In this document: piece after piece, positions 1 through 8,543 of the stretch | Layout of the letters: every line of letters starts with the position of its first letter | Position numbering within the stretch: position 1 is the first letter of the stretch | IMG/VR virus record: IMGVR_UViG_3300028394_000052 | Span: 1-64,000 of that record | Reading direction: 5' to 3' (one strand) | DNA length: 64,000 nt | Source of the DNA: a virus | Translations under genes and position numbers: made by a program | Notes under the pieces: generated by a model | What the model saw: only the letters and a program-made list of their open reading frames with translations | What the model was told of the DNA's origin: nothing | The model's database searches: none

Positions 1-1395
1 AGGAACATGAGGTTCAAGTGGTTCTTCAGGTTCATCGGGAGCATCAGGAGCGTCAGGTTCTTCAGGAACAAGTGGAACTTCAGGTTCATCAGGAGCGGCA
101 GGAGCATCAGGAGCATCACAAACCTCAGGTACATCAGGTACTAGTGGTACTGCGGGAGCGTCAGGAAATGCTGGTTCTTCAGGAGCGTCACAAACTTCAG
201 GTACTTCAGGAACATCAGGTTCAAGTGGTTCTTCAGGTTCATCGGGAGCATCAGGAGCGTCGGGTTCTTCAGGAACAAGTGGAACTTCAGGTTCATCAGG
301 AGCGGCTGGAGCATCAGGAGCATCACAAACTTCAGGAACGTCAGGTACATCAGGTACTGCGGGAGCAGCAGGAGCGTCAGGAGCATCTCAAACTTCAGGA
401 ACATCAGGTACAAGTGGTACTGCGGGAGCTGCAGGAGCATCAGGAGCATCACAAACTTCAGGTACATCGGGTACGAGTGGTACATCGGGAGCATCGGGAG
501 CTGTTGGTACATCAGGAGCGTCTCAAACTTCAGGAACTTCAGGAACATCAGGAACGTCAGGTTCATCGGGAGCGGCAGGTGCTGCAGGAGCTTCAGGAGC
601 ATCACAAACTTCAGGTACATCAGGTACATCAGGTACAAATGGTTCATCGGGAGCGGCAGGAGCTGCAGGAGCTTCAGGAGCATCACAAACTTCAGGTACA
701 TCAGGTACATCAGGTACAAATGGTTCATCGGGAGCGGCAGGAGCTGCAGGAGCTTCAGGAGCATCACAAACTTCAGGTACATCAGGAACTAGTGGAACAT
801 CAGGAGCTTCAGGAGCGGCTGGTACATCGGGAGCATCAGGTTCAAGTGGTTCTTCAGGAACATCAGGTACATCAGGAACATCAGGAGCGGCAGGTAACTC
901 AGGTAACTCAGGAGCATCAGGTTCAAGTGGTTCTTCAGGAACATCAGGAACATCAGGTACATCAGGTTCGGCAGGAGCATCAGGAAACGCAGGAGCATCA
1001 GGAGTATCTCAAACTTCAGGAACTTCAGGTACATCAGGTACTTCAGGTTCATCAGGAGCGGCGGGAACTGCAGGAGCATCAGGTGTATCTCAAACTTCAG
1101 GAACATCGGGTACAAGTGGTACTGCGGGAGCGGTAGGAAATGCGGGAGCATCAGGAGCATCACAAACTTCAGGAACTTCAGGTACAAGTGGTACATCAGG
1201 TTCGGCAGGAGCTGCAGGAAATGCGGGAGCATCAGGAGCATCACAAACTTCAGGAACATCAGGAACATCAGGAACATCAGGTTCGTCAGGAGCTGCTGGT
1301 ACATCAGGAGCATCAAGAACTTCAGGAACTTCGGGTACATCAGGAACCGCAGGTTCATCAGGTTTGTCACCAGCATCGGGTACAAGTGGTATCAG
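1..1395 (+). repeat. Degenerate 9-bp (Gly-x-x) repeat tract with longer nested repeats
   Basis: The tract is built from 9-bp units of the form GGN-NCN-TCN. It contains longer nested repeats. An exact 81-bp (27-residue) unit starts at 601, 682 and 763. A near-identical copy of bases 1-127 lies 207 bp downstream, starting at 208. Four differences are visible between those two copies: three are silent third-position changes, and the fourth creates the TGA at 8-10. Confidence 0.85.
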
Positions 1396-1894
1396 TGGTG
1401 GTGTATTCACAAACCAACCTAACTACTTGGTATACACAGTTAACGGTTCAACAATTCAATCAACATCTTTCCTATACGCAGACATTACAAATAGTAGATT
1501 AGGTGTTGCAACAACATCACCAAGTTATCCATTACACGTAAATGCTAACGTGAGTGGTATTTCAATATACGCATCGGCTGATATTGTAGCATACTCAGAC
1601 GCAAGAATTAAAGGAGATGTTAAGGTAATTGATGAAGCTTTAAGTAAAATTCAACAAATTAACGGTGTTACTTATGTAAGAACCGATATTGATAATGACA
1701 ATGACAGAAGATACGCTGGTGTTATCGCACAAGATGTAAATGAAGTTTTACCTGAAGTTGTAAATACAGATAAAGAAACAGGAATAATGTCAGTGGCATA
1801 CGGTAACATGAGTGGATTGTTAATTGAAGCAATTAAAGAATTATCAAACAAAATGGATAATTTACAACAACAAATTAACGAACTTAAAAAGTAA
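11..1894 (+). CDS. Collagen-like tail fibre/adhesin with C-terminal S74 chaperone (5' partial)
   Basis: The open frame runs into the window from the left and has no in-frame ATG before 1364. Up to about 1395 it encodes Gly-x-x triplets made of Ser, Thr and Ala (GTS, GSS, GAS, GAA) with almost no proline. Thirteen triplets have Gln for Gly (QTS) and one has Arg (RTS). The last ~100 residues match the peptidase S74 intramolecular chaperone: YSDARIKGDV near 1592, then GVIAQDVNEVLPEVV, an SVAYGNMSGLLIEAIKEL stretch and a closing coiled coil. In this family the chaperone trimerises fibres and cleaves itself off before the Ser of the SD motif (Ser codon at 1595). An in-frame TGA at 8-10 interrupts the frame; it may be a sequencing error. 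The role as a host-binding fibre is inferred from the architecture. Confidence 0.85.
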   Translation, partial: GSSGSSGSSGASGASGSSGTSGTSGSSGAAGASGASQTSGTSGTSGTAGASGNAGSSGASQTSGTSGTSGSSGSSGSSGASGASGSSGTSGTSGSSGAAGASGASQTSGTSGTSGTAGAAGASGASQTSGTSGTSGTAGAAGASGASQTSGTSGTSGTSGASGAVGTSGASQTSGTSGTSGTSGSSGAAGAAGASGASQTSGTSGTSGTNGSSGAAGAAGASGASQTSGTSGTSGTNGSSGAAGAAGASGASQTSGTSGTSGTSGASGAAGTSGASGSSGSSGTSGTSGTSGAAGNSGNSGASGSSGSSGTSGTSGTSGSAGASGNAGASGVSQTSGTSGTSGTSGSSGAAGTAGASGVSQTSGTSGTSGTAGAVGNAGASGASQTSGTSGTSGTSGSAGAAGNAGASGASQTSGTSGTSGTSGSSGAAGTSGASRTSGTSGTSGTAGSSGLSPASGTSGISGGVFTNQPNYLVYTVNGSTIQSTSFLYADITNSRLGVATTSPSYPLHVNANVSGISIYASADIVAYSDARIKGDVKVIDEALSKIQQINGVTYVRTDIDNDNDRRYAGVIAQDVNEVLPEVVNTDKETGIMSVAYGNMSGLLIEAIKELSNKMDNLQQQINELKK

Positions 1895-1899
1895 TTAGT

Positions 1900-2589
1900 A
1901 TGGCATTACCAAGTACAAATTTAGGTTTAGATGATATATACCAAGAATCAACACCTGGTTTCTCCTCAAGCGAAAGTTTGGGGGGAATATCATATAACTC
2001 ATGGGCTCAAGGACCATTGGGTTCATCTACCTATACCTATAATGGTTATGGAATGGATGGCTCAGGTGGTGGAGTACCATTAGGGGGTAATGTTATATAT
2101 AATTTTCCTGATTTAAGTGGTTCAATACCTGACCCAACATCTTTTGCTGAATTCCAAAACAACCAATTTTATTTTGATGGAACTACTTATGATATAAAAT
2201 ATTCTTACAATAATACAAAAAACAATACATTTTTTCCACCCCCTCCGGTTATAAATGATGTAAACGTTACTGTTAACTGTTATGATTATAATGGTGTTTA
2301 TACAGTTCATAATAGTTTTAATATTAATGCTCCTGGAGGAACATCTGCAGGAGCAACCCAAATGCCTGGTTTTTCTGTTAATAGTTTTCCTTTAGTAGAT
2401 AATGTTTATTGGAGTATTCAAGTAAACACAAATCCTGGTAACACTATAAGTAATATAGCATTTAGTGTTAATGGTACAACAAGAATTAACGTTGGTGGCG
2501 GTGGTGGTAGTTTTACTTGGCAGTCAGGTGGTGCGTCACAAGGATTTACCAATAGTAGTGGAATTCTTTATGACATATACGTAACATAA
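1900..2589 (+). CDS. Putative tail/fibre-associated virion protein
   Basis: This 229-residue protein starts 5 bases after the fibre gene stop and is probably co-transcribed with it. It opens MALPSTNLGLDDIYQES, similar to the start of many short phage tail-associated proteins. The middle is rich in Asn, Tyr, Gly and Pro and includes a PPPP run. The C-terminus has a GGGGG stretch (around residue 200) before FTWQSGGASQGF. No signal peptide or membrane segment is visible. Its place right behind the fibre suggests a fibre tip, adaptor or second adhesin, but no family was recognised with certainty. Confidence 0.7.
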   Translation: MALPSTNLGLDDIYQESTPGFSSSESLGGISYNSWAQGPLGSSTYTYNGYGMDGSGGGVPLGGNVIYNFPDLSGSIPDPTSFAEFQNNQFYFDGTTYDIKYSYNNTKNNTFFPPPPVINDVNVTVNCYDYNGVYTVHNSFNINAPGGTSAGATQMPGFSVNSFPLVDNVYWSIQVNTNPGNTISNIAFSVNGTTRINVGGGGGSFTWQSGGASQGFTNSSGILYDIYVT

Positions 2590-2602
2590 ACAACTTTTAA
2601 TA

Positions 2603-2610
2603 TATTTATA
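2603..2610 (+). promoter_or_regulatory. Late-type promoter box TATTTATA
   Basis: TATTTATA ends exactly 4 bases before the ATG at 2615. The same box at the same spacing precedes genes at 27756 (plus), 21636 (minus) and 58140 (minus). Confidence 0.5.
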
Positions 2611-2614
2611 ACAT

Positions 2615-2884
2615 ATGGCATTATTAGCATCAATTACACCGGTATCAATTTTAACTAAACAAGCCTCATATCTTAGAGCAAGTATCAGTAGATATGATTT
2701 AATGGCTTCAGAATGTTATGTCAAATATGACCTCTTGAATTCTTCAGGAGAATATGTATTTGGTGAAACATATAAATTATCACCATCAGTCTTACAAACT
2801 TGGGGAACTGATGATAAGGTAATTATACAAGCAATTGCTTCCGATAGAGGAATGACAATTACAGGATATCCTACAAGTATTTAA
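2615..2884 (+). CDS. Small virion-type protein, unknown function
   Basis: This 89-residue protein starts MALLASITPVSILTK and is predicted to be mostly beta-strand, with no membrane segment or cysteine-rich motif apart from one Cys. It has its own late-type box 4 bases upstream. It is the last plus-strand gene before the minus-strand glycosylation island, and its TAA overlaps the stop of the convergent gene by 4 bases. The late box and position beside the fibre genes suggest a structural or assembly role; the family is unknown. Confidence 0.7.
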   Translation: MALLASITPVSILTKQASYLRASISRYDLMASECYVKYDLLNSSGEYVFGETYKLSPSVLQTWGTDDKVIIQAIASDRGMTITGYPTSI

Positions 2885-3258
2885 TATTGAGAATAACTTT
2901 TCTCTTCAATAAACCCTGATGAATATTTCAGGTTTATTTCTTTTTTTATTTTAGCACGAACATCGTTGGTGTAGTAAACATCACGAGCAAGTTTAACGAA
3001 ATCATCGTCAAATTGTTTTTGCCTTTCTTTTTCTCTAATATCATCTTCAATAACCCAAAGGTCCTTATTAATTGATAATAGTTCTAAATATTCAGGAGAT
3101 GACGTTAAAATACCTAAATCATTCTCAACGATTGATAATAAATAATTGTACTCCTTTACAATATTATCCAACTTACTTGGGTCTTTTATATTTTCTTTTT
3201 TAATTTGGAGAATTGTTAACTTATCGACAATCTCTCCGTGTGATACTTCTATATTCAT
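2881..3258 (-). CDS. DUF6165-like protein of the glycosylation island
   Basis: This 125-residue protein begins MNIEVSHGEIVDKLTILQIK, followed by KLDNIVKEYNYL. That matches the start of DUF6165 (usually IEVSxGELVDKxTILEIK), a small helical family found beside lipopolysaccharide and other glycan genes. The biochemical role is not known. It is the last gene of the island, and its ATG overlaps the stop of the upstream GT4-TibC gene by 4 bases, so the two are translationally coupled. Much of the rest is charged helix, as usual for the family. Confidence 0.75.
   Translation of the reverse strand: MNIEVSHGEIVDKLTILQIKKENIKDPSKLDNIVKEYNYLLSIVENDLGILTSSPEYLELLSINKDLWVIEDDIREKERQKQFDDDFVKLARDVYYTNDVRAKIKKEINLKYSSGFIEEKSYSQY
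2908..2947 (+). terminator. Rho-independent terminator of the fibre transcript
   Basis: An 11-bp stem (AATAAACC-TGA paired with TCAGGTTTATT, one bulged C) is followed by TC and seven T on the plus strand. It lies inside the 3' end of the opposing gene 2881-3258, so plus-strand transcription ends within minus-strand coding sequence. Confidence 0.65.
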
Positions 3259-5357
3259 TTTATTAAATGTTGTATTTGATTTATTACCATTTCTGACGTT
3301 ATTAATTTATGACACTCGTGTTGTCTTGAAGTATTTTTGTGTTCAGGACACCAATTCCAATCACCTTTATCAAACTTAAACATAGCTTTATTCCAACAAC
3401 CATTACATACATCGTAATTAACGATTCTTGTACAATCACCGACAAATTCATGGTCAGCACTTGTGAAGTTTGATAACATAACAACGTGTTTTCCTAAAGC
3501 CCATGATAACCAAGATAAACCACTTGATAATCCAATCATAAATTCACTATGGTAAATTACGTTTTGGGTATTATACATTGAAGTATCATTAATCATTTCA
3601 GCGTTGTGAACATTGTTACCTTCTTTTGATATGTTGATTACCCTATAACCTTTTGATTTTAAGTAATCAACCAATTCAACCCAACCTGTTTCATTATTCC
3701 AAAATTTACATTGTGCTGTTGAACTAGTTGCAATAACCACATATTTTTCTTCATAAGGTCTTTCTGATGGTGTAAAATCAATTTTAGTTCTAATTTCTTT
3801 GTGGTCTAAACCAAGTATTAAACTAGCATGTTCTTGTAAACCAACAATGTTTGGTAATGTTGGTTCTTTATTCAAATCATAAAACCAACCCAAAGTGTAC
3901 ATTCCAAATAAATCATTTACTGTACTTCCAGGTGTTACAAATTCAATTTTTGGATATACATTTTTGAACAAATCATTCTTGAATGTTGAAGTAATAACAT
4001 GACAATTATGTCTTTTTCTAAATTCATCAATATATGGCATCCATGCAATGTTGTCACCCAAAGAACCTGAATCAACTGCGATATAAACTCGTTTACCTGA
4101 TAAGTTAAGTTTATAATCAAAAACAGGCATATCACCATCATAAACTTTCATATTCCAATTACGGAAATATTGTTTATTTGTTTTGGCAAACATACCAGAA
4201 CTGAGTTTATTTTTATAATCCAAATGATTGTCATTCCAAATCTCAACATCAAAATGTCTTGTTGCAGAACCTAAAACTTCTATGTAAGCACCTTTAATAA
4301 AATTGATATTAAACGAATAATCATTTAATATTTCATGTTCGATTTTATTGGTATTTTCATACACATCAATGTAAAGTTGTTTGGTTAATTCAGAGTTATA
4401 TTCTTTTTTAATATCGTTTACTGAATTATATATGTTTAACAATCTTTTACAAATAACCGACCAATCATATTTTAATTTTTCACTTTGAGTGTGGTTAACA
4501 AAAGTTTCAATATTTGATGTAACGTGTTTAATACCTGTTACCACAGAATTTGTTGACCTATCAATCTTGTAAATACTATTAAGTTCTTTGGTACCATCAT
4601 AAGTTCCAACAATTGGAAGACCGCATGAAATCGCCTCAAGTAATGTTAAATTTGGATGACCCGCTTCTAATTCAGATGGATGTAAAAATATTGTATGTTC
4701 ATTATACAATTTAATTAACTCTTCTTCATTTGGGTTTGTATCAATGATGTGTAATTTATCATAATCCAATAAATCTTTATTAACATTAAAGAAATTCTCA
4801 TTGTTTTTTGGACCAACAATAGTAATCGGATGATTCAACTCACGAGCGGCTTCAATAGCATATCTAAAACCTTTTCTATCCACACTTTGATTATCAGCAT
4901 ATCCATTGTTGGCAACACACAATAATTTTGTATAAGGTTTAATAAGAGAGTCGTTTTTATATAACTCAGTATCAACACCATGACTCAAATAAAACAATTT
5001 ATCCGTCTCATCAAAATACTTACACAAATTTTCAGCGTGTGTAAAAGAAATAATTGACCCTTTAATGGCATCAAGGTTTTCTTTATAAGTTTGAGAATCT
5101 TTACCATGACGAACAACGTGATGGTCGTGTAATGAAAAGATATACGGTATACCTCTTTCTTGAGCCATAATTGCCAAATTGGCAACGTGGATGTGAATAA
5201 TGTCAGATGTGGTATCAACATCATCAAGATATTGAATACCACACTCATGACCCATTTTTTCAAACTGTATCTTATAGTTCCAAATAATCTTTTCTATCGC
5301 ACCCCAACCTTTTGGAGGTATTGATATTAAACCTGGTGTTACCTGAGTAATTTTCAT
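3255..5357 (-). CDS. Fused glycosyltransferase: GT4 domain plus TibC-like O-heptosyltransferase
   Basis: This 700-residue two-enzyme fusion has an N-terminal GT-B/GT4 part (about 1-310) with the donor-site motif ELEAGHPNLTLLEA and IVGTYDGTKE. A linker beta-domain (NINFIKGAYIEVLG, about 347-420) follows. The C-terminal part (about 420-700) matches the autotransporter strand-loop-strand O-heptosyltransferase family: SLGDNIAWMPYIDEF, GLSSGLSWLSWALGKHVVM, then cysteines C651, C654, C670 and C682. TibC of this family glycosylates serines of autotransporter adhesins and holds iron through four such cysteines. Here the acceptor is unknown; the phage's own Ser-rich fibre is an attractive candidate. 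Signature motifs are present in both halves, so both may be active. Confidence 0.85.
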   Translation of the reverse strand: MKITQVTPGLISIPPKGWGAIEKIIWNYKIQFEKMGHECGIQYLDDVDTTSDIIHIHVANLAIMAQERGIPYIFSLHDHHVVRHGKDSQTYKENLDAIKGSIISFTHAENLCKYFDETDKLFYLSHGVDTELYKNDSLIKPYTKLLCVANNGYADNQSVDRKGFRYAIEAARELNHPITIVGPKNNENFFNVNKDLLDYDKLHIIDTNPNEEELIKLYNEHTIFLHPSELEAGHPNLTLLEAISCGLPIVGTYDGTKELNSIYKIDRSTNSVVTGIKHVTSNIETFVNHTQSEKLKYDWSVICKRLLNIYNSVNDIKKEYNSELTKQLYIDVYENTNKIEHEILNDYSFNINFIKGAYIEVLGSATRHFDVEIWNDNHLDYKNKLSSGMFAKTNKQYFRNWNMKVYDGDMPVFDYKLNLSGKRVYIAVDSGSLGDNIAWMPYIDEFRKRHNCHVITSTFKNDLFKNVYPKIEFVTPGSTVNDLFGMYTLGWFYDLNKEPTLPNIVGLQEHASLILGLDHKEIRTKIDFTPSERPYEEKYVVIATSSTAQCKFWNNETGWVELVDYLKSKGYRVINISKEGNNVHNAEMINDTSMYNTQNVIYHSEFMIGLSSGLSWLSWALGKHVVMLSNFTSADHEFVGDCTRIVNYDVCNGCWNKAMFKFDKGDWNWCPEHKNTSRQHECHKLITSEMVINQIQHLIK

Positions 5358-5363
5358 AATTTA

Positions 5364-6395
5364 TTAAAATATAGTAAATTCAACGTAACTATAAATGTTT
5401 TTGTTATATTCATCGTATAGTAATTTGTCATTTTCATAAACTTCAATCTTTTCAATTTCTTTTGAATGTGTAGTATAAGTAAAATATCCTTTAGATTCAA
5501 CAACATGAACTATATTATCAATACTACCATCAGTGTAAAATATTTTAACATCTCTTTTAACCATTTTATCTTTATAGTTAAAAGTTAAAATGATTTTATC
5601 CGTTTCATTTTCACATTTGATACAGTTATAAATTCTTGTTGAACAACCTCGATACTTTGGTGATAAGTTAGCCTCACTAGTTTCACTATTAAAATATGTG
5701 CCCTCAAAATCAGAACTCATATTGTCCTTACCATTTCTTGTTATAATATCAGTATTATTTTCTAATTTAAGAGTATCAAAAATAAACGTCTCTACAGGGG
5801 TAAACTTTTTAACACCCCATTTATTAAAGATGTAATCTTGATAATCTTTTTCACAACTAATCTTGGGGGAGGTGTTTAGGAAATAATCAATTTCACAAAA
5901 CATGTAGTGAAAAGATGCGTCTTTACCATCATCATATTTGTTAACATAAAACCAACCTTTTTTGTTTTGTTCCAAACAAGTTTGGGGTATTTGTTTCATG
6001 AACTCCAATGATTTTTCTCCAAGTAACGCATCAACTTCCAACCTTTGAAAATGGGTGTATCCCAAATTTTTACACAATTCTAATGTAAAAAATAAATTAA
6101 TAATAACGGACAAACCATGTCTTTGAAACGCTGGTTCAAGTTCATGAATACCACCTTTATCAAAACCTTTCCAAATGTCCAACAAACTAACACCTTCATA
6201 ATCATCGGTAAATAAACGATTGTTTTTATCGTAAAAAGAATAGTTTGTTAATTCTTGTATATGTGGTGGTATGTTTGTATTAGATAACAGAAAGACATCC
6301 TCACCATTATTTTTAAGTTGAGAAATCATTGTTTCTAATTTTTCTAAGACTTTATCAGAACTGATAAAGCAATCTATAATTGTAATTTTTTTCAT
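5364..6395 (-). CDS. Glycosyltransferase-like protein, island paralogue family, member 1
   Basis: This 343-residue protein opens MKKITIIDCFISSDKVLEKL, then VFLLSNTNIPPHI, HGLSVIINLFF and LGYTHFQRLEVDALL. The EVDAL acid pair sits where GT-A enzymes carry a DxD. It is clearly related to the gene at 7525-8541 (same order of SNTxIP, HGLSV, LGYTHFxxLExD, then a beta-rich C-terminal half), and more distantly to 9272-10216 and 10209-11240. The C-terminal ~110 residues look like a separate beta-sandwich. The 4-base overlap with the upstream GT2 gene supports one operon. The transferase role is inferred. Confidence 0.65.
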   Translation of the reverse strand: MKKITIIDCFISSDKVLEKLETMISQLKNNGEDVFLLSNTNIPPHIQELTNYSFYDKNNRLFTDDYEGVSLLDIWKGFDKGGIHELEPAFQRHGLSVIINLFFTLELCKNLGYTHFQRLEVDALLGEKSLEFMKQIPQTCLEQNKKGWFYVNKYDDGKDASFHYMFCEIDYFLNTSPKISCEKDYQDYIFNKWGVKKFTPVETFIFDTLKLENNTDIITRNGKDNMSSDFEGTYFNSETSEANLSPKYRGCSTRIYNCIKCENETDKIILTFNYKDKMVKRDVKIFYTDGSIDNIVHVVESKGYFTYTTHSKEIEKIEVYENDKLLYDEYNKNIYSYVEFTIF

Positions 6396-7522
6396 GATGG
6401 TATTCCTACTGTAAAAAGACAGAATTCAAAACAGTTAGTGAAATAATAATACTTTTGTAATAAAAAATCAGAAATTTCATTATAAAGTTTTTCTCTTAAT
6501 TCAGTGTTTTCAATATTGTCCACGGCAATTCTAACATTGCAGTTTGGGTTTAATTCAAAAATTTTGGATATTGTATTCGTCATAAGAACAACATCGGTCA
6601 TGGTTTTAATATAATAAAATCCCCAATCATACTCACGGTCAAATTTGTTTAAATGTACGTCTTGGTCAAATAATAACTCCTTAATTAAACCAAATTTTTT
6701 ATCGTTAATTGACGTTGTAAAATACCCAATCCTTTTCTGAGTATCAATCATGGAAAATTCCATATCCATAAATGGTAATGATAAATCAACAATGTCCTCA
6801 AAATACCTGTCAATCGTTTCAATCTCGTTACCTCTACGTTCATTAACCATTGAAACAATGTTTCTATTCTCATCCATCATCTTGTCCAAGTTTTCCATTG
6901 TGTATAATTTTCTGCTGATGGATTCAGGTCTATACCTGTATTTGTATAAAGCTCTTGGTAAGATTAATACTTTACCTTCCTCTTCTAAATGAGCATTGAA
7001 TACCAAATCATTATAGAAGAACTCCATCCAATCACCAGGGTTGTAATCAACATCGGTAATCTTATTTCTCCATGCTTTAAGATATAAGATATTCCCACAC
7101 AATAGATTTTTACAATTCTTGAAATTACGAACCTCAAAGTTATTCCAACTACCATCGTCCAAAAAAGAATTGGACCTACAAGATATCATAATAACTTCAG
7201 GGAATTTGGTGAAATAATATAGATATACCTCAAGAGCTTTGGGGGATATAACATCATCACTTCCAAGTTCAACAATAATTTCAGATTCTTTACAAAACCA
7301 TTGTGGATTGTAAAACATTTCTTTTTTCTTGGATTGTTCTATATATCTAACTTTTTTATCATTAGAACAAATGTCTAACAAAATTTGTTTTGTATTATCA
7401 TCAGAAAAATCGTCAGTTACAATCCATTCCCAATTGGTATAGGTTTGTGATTTTATTGAATCATATAATTCTTTAATATAATTCTCTGTTTTATAAAATG
7501 ATGTAACAAATGTGAATTTCAT
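6392..7522 (-). CDS. Family 2 glycosyltransferase
   Basis: This 376-residue GT-A fold enzyme has FVTSFYKTENYIKELYDSI at the nucleotide-binding N-terminus, then NWEWIVTDDFSDDNT and IIVELGSDDVISPKAL, where the SDD is the metal/nucleotide-binding DxD. Such enzymes transfer a sugar from a nucleotide-sugar donor with inversion. No transmembrane anchor is visible, so it should act in the cytoplasm. The C-terminal half (about 230-376) is not a standard GT2 region and may recognise the acceptor. Its stop overlaps the start of the next gene by 4 bases. Confidence 0.85.
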   Translation of the reverse strand: MKFTFVTSFYKTENYIKELYDSIKSQTYTNWEWIVTDDFSDDNTKQILLDICSNDKKVRYIEQSKKKEMFYNPQWFCKESEIIVELGSDDVISPKALEVYLYYFTKFPEVIMISCRSNSFLDDGSWNNFEVRNFKNCKNLLCGNILYLKAWRNKITDVDYNPGDWMEFFYNDLVFNAHLEEEGKVLILPRALYKYRYRPESISRKLYTMENLDKMMDENRNIVSMVNERRGNEIETIDRYFEDIVDLSLPFMDMEFSMIDTQKRIGYFTTSINDKKFGLIKELLFDQDVHLNKFDREYDWGFYYIKTMTDVVLMTNTISKIFELNPNCNVRIAVDNIENTELREKLYNEISDFLLQKYYYFTNCFEFCLFTVGIPS

Positions 7523-7524
7523 AT

Positions 7525-8541
7525 TTAACTAATTTGTATTAGATTATTAACTTCTGAGATATGTTCAGTATAAAGTAACTCACCATTCTCAAATACTTCA
7601 ATAAACTGAATGTTGGGGGTTATACTGTCATAAGTATAACTACCTTTACTGGTTATATGATGTGTTGATGTGTAAATAAAACCATCATCAAAATAACATT
7701 TAATAATTCTTTCTTTATGTTTATTATCATAATTCATTGATAATAATACGACATACTCATTTGTATCCATTGGCAAATACAAACGAGATGTACAGCTATT
7801 ATATTTTTTAGGTATGTTATTTGGTGAAACTTCAGAATTCCAATACGTGTTTGGAAATTTCAAATCTCGTTCTTCTTCGTTAATTAATACAAAATTTTCT
7901 AAACCAGAAATTTCTAAATTTTGATATAAAAATCTTTCAACATTGATGAAGAAATTATTACCATTTGTTTGATTAATAAAATCACGATAATCATTTTCAT
8001 ATTTTATGTTTTTAACATTTGATAAAAAATAATCAATTTCAGAGAAAAAATAATGAAAGGATACATCAGGAGGGTTTGTTATATTATTTAGTAAGTACAA
8101 ACCTTTTTTATTTTCATCTAAACATCTTGAAGGTAATAAAGATAAATTGTTAAATGACTCGTCAGAGAATAATGGGTCATATTCTAATTTTTCAAAATGG
8201 GTATAACCTAAACTTTTACCAATAGTAATTGCGTTAAAAATATTAATCATCACAGATAAACCATGTGGTTGTAATTTTGGAAAAACATCTTGACAATTAC
8301 CGCCAGATATTAAAGTCTTAACTACAAACAATTCAGAAAATTCCCAATCACTTGAAAAAAAATGATTATTGGAATCGTATAAACAATAATCTACTTTTTG
8401 TTGAATTTCTATTGGAATAGTTGTATTTGAAATTAATAAAATATCAGAATTTTTTGATTTTAATTTGTCAATAAACGAATCTAATTTATTGAGTATTGTG
8501 TTGTTATGGATGTAACAATCTAATATGGTTAAAAGTTTCAT
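7525..8541 (-). CDS. Glycosyltransferase-like protein, island paralogue family, member 2
   Basis: This 338-residue protein is the closest relative of the gene at 5364-6395. Shared landmarks are MKLLTILDCYIHNN, DILLISNTTIPIEIQ, QPHGLSVMINIFNA, LGYTHFEKLEYDPLF (acidic pair as a possible DxD), VSFHYFFSEIDYFL and a C-terminal beta-rich domain ending in FIEVFENGELLYTEH. The two copies flank the GT2 gene, which points to a local duplication. The family function is not established; a sugar transferase fits the context. Confidence 0.65.
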   Translation of the reverse strand: MKLLTILDCYIHNNTILNKLDSFIDKLKSKNSDILLISNTTIPIEIQQKVDYCLYDSNNHFFSSDWEFSELFVVKTLISGGNCQDVFPKLQPHGLSVMINIFNAITIGKSLGYTHFEKLEYDPLFSDESFNNLSLLPSRCLDENKKGLYLLNNITNPPDVSFHYFFSEIDYFLSNVKNIKYENDYRDFINQTNGNNFFINVERFLYQNLEISGLENFVLINEEERDLKFPNTYWNSEVSPNNIPKKYNSCTSRLYLPMDTNEYVVLLSMNYDNKHKERIIKCYFDDGFIYTSTHHITSKGSYTYDSITPNIQFIEVFENGELLYTEHISEVNNLIQIS

Positions 8542-8543
8542 AA

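Noticed and set aside
8-10. TGA recoding (non-standard genetic code)
   Set aside because: TGA ends several ordinary genes here (for example at 30960, 31091 and 52012), and TAG ends 40201, so the standard code is used. The TGA at 8-10 is better explained as an error or a mutation.
18-1385. Long alternative frames in the Gly-x-x region on both strands
   Set aside because: They are shadows of the repeat: low-complexity Gln/His/Leu/Met-rich translations with no continuation past the tract. The fibre frame continues into the S74 domain.
1-1395. CRISPR-like array
   Set aside because: The repeats are contiguous coding Gly-x-x units with no spacers and preserve one open frame.
2122-2361. Minus-strand open frame under the gene 1900-2589
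   Set aside because: Cys/Ile-rich, overlaps a well-formed plus-strand gene and has no promoter box.
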